From contig MU863943.1 of the NCBI GenBank assembly GCA_033296885.1, positions 1 to 64,000 on the forward strand: DNA of 64,000 nt, in the 5' to 3' direction. This DNA comes from Triangularia verruculosa (Eukaryota; Ascomycota; Sordariomycetes; Sordariales; Podosporaceae). Numbering within the stretch: the stretch's first letter is position 1; every line of letters starts with the position of its first letter. A program made the position numbers and the translations under genes. Under the pieces are notes generated by a model. That model did not search any database. It was not told where the DNA came from and worked only from the letters and a program-made list of their open reading frames with translations. Of this stretch, positions 45,001 through 56,998 are shown in pieces.

Positions 45001-48000
45001 ATCCGCACTCTGTTCTCATCGCCCTCAGTGGCAAAGTCCTTGCGGATCATCTGGTGCGTGGAGATGGCAGCGATAGTGACGGAACGATCGACAACAGGCT
45101 GGATGATCTCTTGCAGGGCGCGGGTGAGTGCCTGACGGACAATCTCGTGCAACTTCGCGGCGCTGACAACCTCGGTGGTTGGGACGTTCAGGTTGGGGCC
45201 CAAGTCGGGAATGGCGAGAGCTGGGTGCGAGGAAAGCGAGCTGTTCACCCCAGCCATGCCATTGAGTGACAAGCTCTCGAAACTGTCCAGACCATCTGGC
45301 CCAACCAGATCACCCACTGCTCCCTCGAGAGCCGGCCGATTCAAGATCTCACCAGAGGGCTCAATCGCCTCGTGATCAAGGTCCAGACCCTTGCAGAGGA
45401 CCTCGATCTCGAATTTGAGATTGAGCTTGAGATCGGCGTTATGGTAGAGCTCAATGAGAAGATGGATGATATCCATGAGCCAGGGGTTTGGCGGCTTGAA
45501 CACGTTCGAGTTGGCTGCCTGGGTCAGCACCTTGCAGACAAAGGGGATGACGACGACGAGGCGCTTGGTATCGTGAGCCTCGATCAGGAGCTGTCTGAAC
45601 GCGATGTTGCTGTGTCTTATAGGTTTATCACGAGCAAGGGTCAGCAGACCAAGCCAACCACCCAAGTTCTTCAAGTGAGTCCTCTCGGTCGAGTTCTGTA
45701 TTGTCAACTCTGAGTTGAGCATTCGCTGGACGCCGACATAGGTCTCCCTCAGGACTTCGGTCCACAACAGCCTATCTTCAAAATGCTTCACCAGCTCGAG
45801 GTAGACTTGATGGTAGTTTGGCTGCATCTTGGCACGCTCTTCCACCAGGTGACTGGCGAACCACTGCTGGTGCTTGACTTCCAACATCTTCTGCAGCTCC
45901 TTGAAGATGGACTGCAACGTCGTGTCAGTGGCGTTATTGAGGGCGAACTGGATTTTACCCTGGGCGTCTGGGCTTGGATCCTCATAGTTGATTCCGGTAG
46001 GAGGCGGGCCGACGTTCACAGACAGAAATGGAGGGTGCTGCGGTTCCGATGAGTTAAGAGTGTCCTCCAGGCCACCGTTGGTCAGTTGTTTGTCATTGCT
46101 AGGGAGGCCGTTGCGTATTGTACGAGCCATCTCCTCGTCGTGCTCACGAACCACCTCTTCTGCCTTCCTGTATGCCTCGGTACCCTGCAGTCCCGGTATC
46201 ATGACGAGGTCCTTGCAGAATCCGGGCCATTCCCGGAGCCTTCCAAAGAGCTGCATCAGGGCCTGGAGACCGAACTTGTACATTGGGTCGTCGGGTCGAT
46301 TTTCCTTGACAGCTTGCAATATCATGCCCAACCCGATCTTGAGAGGAAGCCCCGAAATCAGCTTGTGCGAGATTATCCCCCCAAAGAGAACTGCGGTAGT
46401 AGCGAGAGCCTCAAGTGGGTAGTCCACATAGTGGGCATATTCGTCGAAAAGCCCATGAATCATGCAGGCAAAGATGTCCTGGTCCAACGGAACACGAGAG
46501 TGCTTGTAGTGCTCGAGAACCTCGACCACGTTGCGAACCTGTAATTCGTCCCCATACATCTTTTTGTAGTGTTCTTCCATCCTCGCCGTAGCCGCTGCCG
46601 GAAGCATGTTGCCATCTCGGCCGTTCTCATTGATGATGTCATCATAACCCTCGCCATAATTGATCAGTCGCGGGTAAGATGTTATACAGTGCCTCTGAAC
46701 CTGTTTGAGATCCACCACGGGGACTTTCATGTTGAACCTCTCCAGAACGTCAAGCATCGGATGAACAGTCTTCACCTGCAGGGGGGTGTTGGACTGTGTG
46801 CTGTCCCCCCGATTGTACATCTGCTCGAGGTTCGTCTTGATGAGGAGGAACTGACTGATGGCTTTGGCCATCTCGCCAGGCCGCTCGGCGTTCTGGTGCG
46901 CCCACTGCTCCAGGTCAAGATACCCTTGAGCATGCGCATAGGCAACAAGATCAAGCCCGAATCCGCTAGGAAGGAAAATCAACTCTTGAAGCCAGTTATG
47001 CCTGACTGCAAACTCAAAGATACTTGGCAAGATGCTGGGCTTGAGGGCATGTTGTTCCTCGAGTGCCCGCATTACCCACACCTTGTCTCGCCTCCAGAGG
47101 CTGTCCATGACAAAATCCGAGTTGGGCGTTTTGTTGACCAGAAAGCCTTCGAACAGTGACACCAACGTGTCCTCAGCCATACTGGGCCACGGTTTGGGAA
47201 CTCCAAAGGCCGACACAACAAAGACACCCAGGTTGGGGACAACCACATCTTGAAAGAGACGCTTGGCCTCTGTGCTCTGCGAAGCATGCATAGAATGCAA
47301 TGCAACATTGAAAACAGCGGACAACGCGGCCTCGGAGACCAGAGGATGCCTGACGGCGTTGGCGGCAATCTCTTGAATCGACCGGTCTGATGATGCGTAT
47401 TCATCCACCGTAAAGGTCGGCTTTAGGCCCGGGATAGTTGTGGCATCAAGCTGCTCTGGCGTGAGTGATGCGTAGGCGCAAATGAAAGAGAGCTGGGCTT
47501 CAGGATTCTCCCATTCACCGCCCCACAGCCGTTGGATGTTGAATCTCTCAGGCTGCTCAAGCGCGACGGGCAGTAACGCATTGTATAGCCGCAGGAACTG
47601 TGCCGATGTGATGCGTGCATTTCCATGATCAAAATACGAGACGACATCCTGCCACTGAAAGTTGTCGGAAAGAACCCGCCTCAAGGCAGCAACCAGAGTC
47701 GAGGGACTGTGTGACGGGGTCTGACTGATGGTGGTGTACAACAGAGCCGCAGAAACCTGTTCTTCGGACAGCTGAATGTTGGATGGTCGGTTCTGAAGAT
47801 AGCTCACACAAGTCTCCTCGTCCTGGGTAAAAGCAGACCCAACACGATATATGTAGAGGGTCAGCGCGTTCGGCGGTCTATCGGCGAGTAGGCGGACCAG
47901 ATCCAGGGCTGCAAGGACCTGCGAGGGGGGTGGTTTCCCCTCTCCTGATTGTGAATATCTATGCGACACTTTGTACTCGAGCTCTTTTTTGGCAGCAGCA

Positions 48001-48963
48001 TTGAAGTTCGGGGGGTGAAGTTGTATAAAGCGGTCGATCAACTCGGCAACGAAATCGGCAGTGATGGCCATGTGTTCCCCAGTTGGCCGGCTCAAGATGT
48101 TCACAAAGGTTGGGTAATTAGTAGACAGGATGGCATCCGCTGTGGTTGCAAGATCATGTCAGCAGCAGAACCGGCGCACTATGCAAGGGTCTTTTACCTT
48201 TTGTCTTTAGGTCGGCCCTGGACCCCAATTTGAAAGCCAGGGCCAGAAGTGTCTTCTCGAGAGGGTCCAATTGGAAGTGCTCCATGAATGTTGACAGGTC
48301 AAAAGTGTGGAATATCTCTTCGGTGCCCGTCTCGATTGACTCGGCGATCTTCCTCGCATGGGTGAAATCTTTGGTCAGGAGTTCCATCTCGGCGGCGATG
48401 AGGTGGATGTTGCTGTTGTTGGGATTCGCTACTGGCCGCCCCGAGCCGGGGAAGATCTGGGAGGCATTTGAGGCCACCAGCCGCGTGAAGTATCTCGAAT
48501 ACACATCCATGCCGTGCTCATCGATAAGCTGTAGAGAAGCCATGGCAACAGGTTAGCGCGTGGTCGGCAGGATGCACAGGAAAGTCAGTCAGAAGTGGTG
48601 TGGCGGGCAGCGGGGCAGCACAGGGCAGCAGAGGTAGCAGAGGGCAGCAGAGGCAGCAGAGGACAGCGAGTTGACAGCCGCATAAAAGGGCGATTGGCAC
48701 CGCACCTTTCGCAAAGAGTCTGTCTGTGACTTCCACTTTCTCGGGTCGTCCTTGTCCTCTTTGATGGTGCTCAGCAGCAGGAGCACCTGGGCAACTGCAA
48801 TCTTGGCCAGGGAGCTGGACCCAGTGGGGCTTCTGGTACTGGGGCTGGCACCCGCACTCGGCGCACCGTGATGGGAGGGACTCGGAGAGCAGGCGAGGCC
48901 AGTATGGAGGGGCTGGGAGACAGGATTGGGCGTGAAGGATCCCTTCCTGGAGTGGGGGACCAT
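42067..48963 (-). CDS. NOT1: NOT1, scaffold of the CCR4-NOT complex
   Basis: Exons: 48963-48706, 48528-48198, 48139-42174 and 42111-42067. Introns are 177, 58 and 62 nt, and joins keep frame (SLRK|LIDEHGMDVYS; KTKG|ADAILS; SPE|VAARFES). The product is 2199 aa from the ATG at 48963, but this N-terminus is doubtful (see findings). The first exon carries SLAKIAVAQVLLLLSTIKED. The body follows the CNOT1 order: N-terminal HEAT repeats, the MIF4G-type central region that docks CAF1/CCR4, the DUF3819 region, and the C-terminal NOT module (LRFANASTNYFCHVIIEIFG, QIIRILLERMVGYWPQPWGL). A 17-Ala run sits at 44532-44582. The complex shortens poly(A) tails and controls mRNA decay in the cytoplasm. It converges with the GDS1-like gene. 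Confidence 0.93.
44532..44582 (-). repeat. Poly-Ala codon run inside NOT1
   Basis: Seventeen consecutive Ala codons: nine GCT followed by mixed GCC/GCG and a final GCT. It lies in the linker between the CAF1-binding region and the following domain. Confidence 0.9.
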
Positions 48964-50509
48964 GGATTACCAGGAGGAATGTTTGTGGAAGAAGTCGGTG
49001 CTGCTATCCTGGGCTCGGCCGGACAGAGCGACTCTTGTTCTGTGGTGAAGGGGTCGCGCGAGGCGCTAGACGGACGTGGTACGGCGGAGGGGTCTCTGCG
49101 GGATCTGCTGGATCTGCTGGGGTCGTGAGGACTGCTGCTGCTGCTATGGGACCTGTGGTTGCGGTGTGGAATTGTGGCCGTTTCTGTGTGGCAGCAGGGT
49201 CTCGGCAGGGGGTCTCGGCAGCGAGGCCGCAGATGGTGTTGTAGGTCGGGATCGTGATGGAAGTCGAGAAGTCGCTTTTTTACGACGTTGTTGAATGGCA
49301 AGAGTGTTGCTTGCCGAGCTAGGTATCCCTTTGACTTTGGGGCGCTGGGATGCTTGGCATCCACGGCCAATCGTAGCAACGGAATCAGCACAGTCACGTG
49401 ATAGAGGTACCTGAAGTGCACTGCTTCACGTCTGCCATCTGCAAGTCTTGGAAATGTGGGGAGACGAGGCTCCAACAACGGTTTGGTTTGGCGCCTGGAC
49501 CATCAGGCATCTGTGCAATTGACAGCCTCTTGTTGTTAACGGTTTATTATGCATGGAATTGTTCATTTGACACCAGCCACTAGTATTCTTTGACGCCTAT
49601 CAATGTCCATTAAAGGCCTATTCATCATGCTTAGACCTATGCCTCTGTAGGTCCAGGATGCAACTTGATGGAACTCGAAACTGTACAAGAGATGCTCCTC
49701 CCGATCCTGCTTTCACTTCTCTCATCTCGATCTCTAAAATATTTGCATTCTGCAAAGGTCTTTGCTCACCGCATCACACTGTGGCTGAGCGATGTCCAAC
49801 TTTTGTGGGTCCTGGGAACGCTGTTTCCCCCCGAGTCCTGACAAGTCAAGCTTTGTCCCCATGCTTGGTTTCCATAGGTACAGACGTCCACTCGTTCAGT
49901 CAAGCTTTCTTCTTGTCCTGAGGCCAATAGTTTTGATCCGCATTCTTGTTTCTCCTAATGTATCCGTACTCATCGCATTCCACTGGGCATATCAGATTCC
50001 TACTCCCAGAATTACGGCATGGCTGTTGGTTCCCACGTCGCAGAGAAACCCACCTACCTACTGCGGTACAGGCCGCTCACGAGCTGCTTCTTCCGCTCCT
50101 AGCGCCCCAGTCAATCTGTCATCCCCCGGCTGCTGGTGTGGTACAGGGACCAATCGCATCACCGTCAACTGCGTAGCAACAACAGCGGCCATGCCCAATA
50201 GTCGGGGCGGGAGCTCCCTCGTCCGCTTCTTCGTCCAGCAGACTTGGTGCCCAGAATTCAAGGCTCGGTCTCGATGCTCATGGATGGCAAGGTCCCCTCA
50301 TCAGCCTGCCCATGCTTGGCGGAATCCTTGGCAGGCTTTTAATCCTTTTTCGCTTCTCCCATGTCCTCGTCCTTCTCATCTTCCTCATCTTCTCCATGGC
50401 CCATGGTTCCTTGACGCTCGCCAACGACTGGACGCTGGACCAGCTTCCTCTCGCGTCTTAAACCCACCTCAACCTGGTGCTCACAGCATCCTTCCGGGCC
50501 CACAGAGCG
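48964..50509. promoter_or_regulatory. Divergent region, NOT1 / hydrolase-CorA gene
   Basis: 1.5 kb between divergent starts. The part up to about 49260 reads on the minus strand as an open Ser/Pro-rich frame that probably belongs to the NOT1 N-terminus. The rest shows no gene; a 253-codon plus frame at 49792-50553 has no recognisable domain and overlaps the true start at 50510. Confidence 0.5.
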
Positions 50510-53500
50510 ATGGAGGGAAATACTGGCGCAAACAACCCCACAGACAAGGCTGATATCGACAAGGATGAGGCCGAAGAAGTCGTTGCCCTCGAAGTCACCC
50601 CAACGCGGATACAGTTCAAGGATTCCCTTCCCAGTCGGTCTTCCAGGGAGTTCACGGAGCGCGGCCGAAGCATGAGCAAAGGACGCAGCCCAAGCCCACC
50701 TCCTGTGAACCTTGGTCCTGGGTTTGCCGACTACACGGGCGGCTCCGTAGGGGATGTGGGTGGCCATGGCTATGACGAAACCGAGGTGGACATCATTGCG
50801 GTGCCGTGCCCTGGGGCGGATCCTATTCAGACGTGGATATACGACAGTGATTCAAGCATCGAGACCAGGTCGCACATCTCGCACGACAACCAGAGCGCGC
50901 GGAGCTCCACAAGCTCTCTTCGCAGATCGCACCCCTGGGTGACGTTCAGGCTGCGCGAGCGCGTCAGTATTGCTCGGGTATTTCTGTACAAGCATCGGCA
51001 CCTGCAAGATGGTATGAACTTGAAGTCCATGGCGGACGACTTGCTTGAGCAAGTTGAGAGCATCCGCGACGGGTCTGTGAGTACACCTCGATATCTTTAG
51101 CATTCATTCTTGCAGGCCAGGTACTGATTAAACATGACAAAGCCCCGGCCACTCTTTTTCATTGCGCACAGTATTGGCGGGCTGGTAGTCAAGAATGCTC
51201 TGGCGCGGGCTGCTCAGAAACCCAATTACCAAACTATCGTGGACAATTGCCACGGCGTCACCTTCTTCGGTAGGTTCTCGGTGGTGATGGTGTTGGCCAT
51301 GTGGCGTTTGGTGAAACCCAGGCTGACAAAGCAAAGGAACTCCTCATCACGGCTCAAGCTACCTGTCAATGCCGAATCTGAAGGAGAGCATTCAGGATCT
51401 CCTCCAGCTCGAAGCACCACTTCCCAAGTCGCTTACGGATGAAATCCGTGTTAACAACCCAAAGTTGAAAGCGCTACACAGGCAATTCGTGGACAGTGCA
51501 AGCGAGCTCCGTCTCTGGTCTTTCCATGAAACCCGAGAAAGTGTACTGTCAGGGTACGGTGCCCAGTTTACCAATGAAGTACAGTTTCGTGCCCCGCTTG
51601 TTTCAGTCAACTCAGCCTTACTCGGTCTCTGGGAAGAAGATATCTTTGGACTGGAGAGCACCCACGCTCACCTGGCTGCCTTTGGCCCGGATAATGAGGA
51701 GATCTTGGTCACATACCTCGAAAACTTGAGAGATGCCGTCTTGAAATCGGCAGAATTAAGCAGGCGTCATGCCCACCATCCCCTTCATCTCACAAGTCTT
51801 GTCCAAGTCGAAGTCATCGGATTTTACGAAGATCCTGATGCTTGGACACGACAATACGCTGGCCAAGAATCCGATCCAGGCGCCGAGTCTGGTTCCGTTA
51901 TCCGTTTATATGCCACAAAGTATCCTTATAAAGAATTCCTGAACAAGGGACCAGAGAAATGTCTCTCTGAACGACTACAGGACCGTTCACAGAAGAGAAA
52001 GAGACGGGCCCGGAGCCCGGACCGTGCTGGTGGCAGAACTGGCCTGGCTCCACCTCAGCTGCCTCAGCAAACAACAGCGGATGCCAACATTTTGGGCATC
52101 AGCCAAGATCATGGCAGTGGTGCTGCCGCCACCGGACCTGAAATTACAATCAACACCGGCTCGCCCGTCGTCTCTGAAAACCCGCTGCCGTCTCTGTTGC
52201 AAATCCGGGCCCAAACAATGCCCGCATTACGACCACCAACCCCCGACAGTGTGACGAGTATGTCTACCACCATGTCCGATCCTCTTTCCGTTCACGGGAA
52301 GCAGCCCGCCGGTGATGGGCCTCTGACGGTTGGTTTGCTGGCCAAACAGCAGGCAGAGATTATGCTCAAAGAGCACGAGTTGGCGGCGTCGGCCGGCTTT
52401 ACTCGACCTAAGCCAGACCTGAGGAAATTCACCTGGATTCATACCCCGTTCAACAACCCTTCCTGGGTTTGGGAAATCTTTCAGGTCCTCTCTCAGACCC
52501 AGGGTCATGATTTCTCGAAGCTCTTTGAGTACGAGAACTGGGAATCAAAACATCAGCAAAACAGGCATTCCGAATACCAGCCCGCCTTTTTGAAATCAAC
52601 CTGCAAGTACCTGACTAACACCAGCATAACGTCGCCATGGCCCACCCCGCTGGTTGGCCCGTCTACCTTTTCACTCAGCAGCTCATTGTCGCCCAACTGT
52701 TTGTTTGTGTATATGCCATATCTTCACTTTGACACGTATCGGAATATGGTCAAGCGCAGACGGATCATCAAGGAGCGTCGGGAACGTGGCCGAGCCAAAC
52801 CAGTTCCCAAGTCTGTTGCGGAGGAGGAGTCCCTCGAACTCAAAATGATATGGGAGTACATTGGATTCGACCCCCCTCTCAACTGCCGCAGGACGTTGGA
52901 CCAATTTGGCCACCATTCGCTCCCAACTACCGAATCGCGAGATGACGATCAAATGCTATATAAGCTCACCAAAAAGACCTTGTCTTCAACAAAGCCAGTC
53001 TATGGTGATGCCACCAAGTCTCAGGCGGGGCCAGCCCGCAGCTCCATGTATTCCAACAAAGGCTCCATGGGCAGCAATATTGGCTCAAGAAACGATGAAG
53101 ATCACGATCACGGTCACGATGGGCGAGAAAAGGAGCCTGAACTTCTAGACGGCTACGTCCTCATGGTTGACCAACTCTGGCTCTGGTCCGTCGACAAGAC
53201 CACGCTCGCCACCTTCTTTCCTCGCCGGTACTCTAACCCCACCGAAGGCACGCTCTTCCACCAAGCCGACCTTCGCAACAGCGTCTACAATGAATTGAAC
53301 GGCGACCTGACCGGCGTTAGCGGGCGCACCGAGAATGCCCTCGACCTAGCCGCTCTCATTGTCTACCACGCCATCATTGTCTTCCTAGACCGCTCCAACC
53401 ATCCCGATCTGGAAATATTTCGCCTTTTCGATGAAGCAATCGGCATGCTCGCTGAAAGGATGACGCTGAACATGAAGCAATTCCGGCTCCAATCTCTCAA

Positions 53501-54462
53501 TATAGACGATGAAGAAGACGACGACGAAGACACCGATTACTCAGACTGGGAAGGCGAGAGTCCGTCTTCGATCAAGAAGCGCCACCGGAAGGAGCTCGAA
53601 AGGTCGGAGCGAGAAAACAGAGAAAACACGTCTGCGCTACTGGAATTGGCGGATCTGAAGGACGAGTTGACGGTCTTGCAGACATTGTTCAAACACCAGG
53701 ATACGATCGTCAGGCAGATGAGGGACTTTTACGAGACACACTGCAAAGAGACAAAGAAGAACTGGCAAGAGGTCCTGGACGATGCGCTGGAATATCTGGA
53801 GGACTTTAGGGACACGGTGACTGAGATGCTTGAGAGGGTCAATACCACGAGGAAGGACGTGAGTTTGCCCCCTTGGCATTCGATATATAAACTGATGTGT
53901 GGCTAACGATATACAGTATGAAAAATTCCTCGAGATGGTCCAGCGTCAAGCGCAAGTCGATGAGGTCCGCTGGTCGCGCCTCCAGGCTGAGCTCGCCGCC
54001 TCCCAGAATCTCTCTGTCATGATCTTCACCACTTTCACCGTCATCTTCCTACCTCTCACCTTCTTCACCGGCCTCTTCGGCATGAACGTCACCAACTGGG
54101 TTGATGCGACCGACGGCATGCCTGATCTCGACTTTGTAGGCCGGGTTTCCCTCCCGTCCTCGGCCGCCCTGATCATCTTCTCGCTGGTCGCCGCTTTCAG
54201 CTGGAAGGTGCAGAGGGGCTTCAAGGGCATTTACAACATGGTTAGGGATGGGTATAAGAAGGTCAAGAAGGGCTACACGAAGAAGCTCGAGCCGATGTGG
54301 AGAAAGGAAAAGAAGATGAAGAGAAGAGAGGAGAATAAGAGGAAGTTTGTGGAGAAGCAGACGGCGTGGAATAAGGATGGGACGTATGATTTCTGGGCTA
54401 ATGTGAAGAGGCAACAGCAGAAGAAGAGGTATCGGATTCCGGAGCAGAACCGGAGGTCGTAG
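50510..54462 (+). CDS. Alpha/beta-hydrolase fused to CorA-type transporter
   Basis: Four exons: 50510-51076, 51143-51269, 51337-53858 and 53917-54462. Introns are 66, 67 and 58 nt, giving 1253 aa. The third exon start was set at GCAAAG|GAACT because it yields FF|GTPHHGSSYLSMPNL. N-terminal part: VDIIAVPCPGADPIQTWIYD, then the nucleophile elbow FFIAHSIGGLVVK (Ser at about 199) and GTPHHGS, as in the DUF676/lipase-like hydrolases that precede STAND or ankyrin modules in fungi. Middle: Ser-rich linker, then a conserved block (LFVYMPYLHFDTYRNM, DGYVLMVDQLWLW). C-terminal: coiled coil, then QNLSVMIFTTFTVIFLPLTF with the CorA signature GMN at about 1127-1129, a second helix and a basic tail. CorA proteins pass Mg2+. 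The natural function of the fusion is unknown. Confidence 0.88.
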
Positions 54463-55045
54463 GTGGATGTATATGTGTTTGGATATATATGATGGTTATG
54501 AAGAGATGGATAATACATAGATAGATGGATAGATAGATAATGGTAATCTTGAATAGGTATGTGATGAAAGCAAGGAGGTCCCTGAACTCGGCTTTCTTCG
54601 GCTGAGCGGGGTTAGGGCGGGTCTTTACCCCACGAAAGCAGGCCCCACCCTGTTTTCAAATGTCAGAGGCTTGACTGGCTGCGAAGGGTTGCGCCTCGGC
54701 GGGACGTCATTGAGCGTGCGTCTTGGCCGAAAAACAAAATCGGAGCCGGGTCTCGAGACGAAGTGGAGTGGACAAGCGGGTTGAATTTGTGTGAAAGCCG
54801 GAGTGACTGAGTCCAGCCCGTGACTCTTTTCCTCTCTCCAGACCTCCCTTCAATACGATTGAATCGCTCGCCCTTGCTGTCCTGTTGTTCCTGTTGCTGT
54901 CTGTGGAATTCGCTCAAGGGAGCTGCTGAAAGAAGTCCGTATGCGGTCATAGAGTCTGTGTATTCTTCTCGGCCGGAATTATTTCTCTCCCCCGCTTGAC
55001 GACCGGGACATTGAACTCGCATATCTATACCAGAAGAGCGTCATA
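54463..55045. other. Intergenic region before ETF-QO
   Basis: 583 bp between two plus-strand genes. A GATA/GATG-type repeat lies at about 54516-54540 just after the upstream stop. The remainder is presumably the ETF-QO promoter. Confidence 0.5.
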
Positions 55046-56998
55046 ATGTCGGCCTCTTCACGGCTTACCTCGACCCTCTGCCGGCGGGCAGCTACTTCGA
55101 CCACAAACCCCGCATCTCTCACAGCTACATCGGCGACGACAAGGATACGGACACCGCAGGTTGCGCGCGGCATCAGGAGCATATCATTAACCACCCCCAG
55201 CAGGTTACAAAGACCCAATGTCTCCCGCACAGCCTACGCCGGTTCCCTCCGGAGGACAGCCGCTCTCCCGACAACCTCTGCCCGTCTCTACTCTAGCTCC
55301 GCCGCCGAGGAAGACACCTTCGACCCGGCAAGCATCGACCGGGAAAGTGACGAAGTAGACGTCTGCATCATTGGTGGCGGCCCAGCCGGTCTCTCAGCAG
55401 CCATCCGTCTCAAGCAACTAGCCAACGAAGCCGGCAACGATGACTTCCGCGTCCTCCTCCTGGAAAAGGCCGGCGAGATCGGCGCCCATATCCTCTCCGG
55501 GGCGGTCATCGAGCCCAGCGCTATCAACGAGCTTATTCCCGACTGGTTAGCCGAGGACAACGAGAGCCGTTTCGCCGGAGCTACCCCCGCAGGCAAGGAC
55601 TCGATGAACTTCCTCACCAAGAAGTTCGCCATCCCCTGCCCTACCCCGCCTCAGATGCACAACGACGGAAACTACATTGTCTCCCTGAACGAATTCACAA
55701 AGTGGCTTGGCGAGCGGGCCGAGGAAGTTGGCGTGGAGGTCTATCCTGGTTTCGCTGCTTCTGAGGTTCTGTACAAGTCTGATGGTTCGGTCAAGGGTGT
55801 GGCCACCAACGATCTCGGTATCGGCCGCAACGGCAAGCCAAAGGACAGCTTTGAGCGCGGTATGGAGTTCCACGCCAGGGTGACTCTTTTCGGCGAGGGC
55901 TGCCACGGCTCCTTGACCAAGCAAGTAATCAAGAAGTTCGACCTCCGCTCCGACTCGCAGCACCAAACCTACGGGCTCGGGATCAAGGAAGTTTGGGAGG
56001 TCCAGCCGGAAAAGTTCCAAAAGGGCAAGATCGTCCACTCGATGGGCTACCCATTACCAATGGACACGTACGGCGGCGCCTGGATGTATCATTTTGGGGA
56101 TAACCTCGTCTCCATCGGCCAAGTCGTCGCCCTCGACTACGCCAACCCCTGGCTTTCCCCTTATGGCGAGTTCCAAAAGCTCAAGCAGCACCCCCTTTAT
56201 AAATCCACCCTCGAAGGCGGCAAGTGCATTTCCTACGGCGCGCGCGCCCTAGTAGAAGGCGGCTTCCAGTCCATCCCCAAGGTCGCTTTCCCAGGTGGCG
56301 CCCTCATCGGTGACACCGCCGGTTTCGTCAACGTCCCCAAGGTAAAGGGCACGCACAACGCGATGAAATCCGGTATGCTCGCCGCCGAGGCCGCCTGGAA
56401 AGCGCTCCAAGTCCCCGACAGCAACTCCATCTTCCTGTACGACTACGAAGACGCGCTCCGCAACTCGTCCATCTGGAAGGAACTCAAAGAAGTCCGCAAC
56501 ATGCGCCCGTCTTTCCACACTCCCTTGGGCATCTACGGGGGGCTCCTCTACTCGGGCCTCGAGGCTTTTGTTTTAAAAGGACGTGTGCCGTGGACGCTCA
56601 AGCACAAGGCCAAGGACCATGCCGCGACGAAGGACGCGAAGGATTGTAAAAAGATTGAGTACCCGAAGCCGGACGGGGAGATTACGTTTGATATTTTGAC
56701 GTCGGTGAGCAGGACGGGGACGAATCATGAGGAGGACCAGCCGGTGCATTTGCAGGTGAGGGATTGGGAGAGGCACACGAGGGAGACGTGGCCGAGGTGG
56801 AGGGGGTTGGAGAATAGGTTCTGTCCGGCGGGGGTGTATGAGTATGTGGAGGATGAGGGGACGGAGGAGGGGGTGAGGTTTCAGATTAATGCGCAGAATT
56901 GTATTCACTGCAAGACGTGTGATATTAAGGCGCCGGGGCAGGATATTAATTGGCAGGTGCCGCAGGGTGGGGAGGGGCCGAAGTATTATATGACTTAG
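55046..56998 (+). CDS. ETFDH: Electron transfer flavoprotein-ubiquinone oxidoreductase
   Basis: Single exon of 650 aa. Residues 1-85 are Ser/Thr/Arg-rich and acid-poor, a mitochondrial presequence. The FAD-binding strand DVCIIGGGPAGLSAAIRL begins near residue 105. Further family blocks: GAHILSGAVIEPSAINEL, FGEGCHGSLTKQ, GGAWMYHFGDNLVSIG, and FPGGALIGDTAGFVNVPKVK. The C-terminal [4Fe-4S] site has Cys at about 593 (RFCPAGVYEY), 619, 622 and 625 (NCIHCKTCDIK). The enzyme sits on the inner mitochondrial membrane and passes electrons from ETF, reduced by acyl-CoA and amino-acid dehydrogenases, to ubiquinone. All key residues are present and the length fits the family. Composition turns G-rich after about 56570. 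Confidence 0.97.
   Translation: MSASSRLTSTLCRRAATSTTNPASLTATSATTRIRTPQVARGIRSISLTTPSRLQRPNVSRTAYAGSLRRTAALPTTSARLYSSSAAEEDTFDPASIDRESDEVDVCIIGGGPAGLSAAIRLKQLANEAGNDDFRVLLLEKAGEIGAHILSGAVIEPSAINELIPDWLAEDNESRFAGATPAGKDSMNFLTKKFAIPCPTPPQMHNDGNYIVSLNEFTKWLGERAEEVGVEVYPGFAASEVLYKSDGSVKGVATNDLGIGRNGKPKDSFERGMEFHARVTLFGEGCHGSLTKQVIKKFDLRSDSQHQTYGLGIKEVWEVQPEKFQKGKIVHSMGYPLPMDTYGGAWMYHFGDNLVSIGQVVALDYANPWLSPYGEFQKLKQHPLYKSTLEGGKCISYGARALVEGGFQSIPKVAFPGGALIGDTAGFVNVPKVKGTHNAMKSGMLAAEAAWKALQVPDSNSIFLYDYEDALRNSSIWKELKEVRNMRPSFHTPLGIYGGLLYSGLEAFVLKGRVPWTLKHKAKDHAATKDAKDCKKIEYPKPDGEITFDILTSVSRTGTNHEEDQPVHLQVRDWERHTRETWPRWRGLENRFCPAGVYEYVEDEGTEEGVRFQINAQNCIHCKTCDIKAPGQDINWQVPQGGEGPKYYMT

Noticed and set aside
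49792..50553. 253-codon plus frame before the hydrolase-CorA gene
   Set aside because: No recognisable domain, and it overlaps in another frame the well-supported start at 50510.
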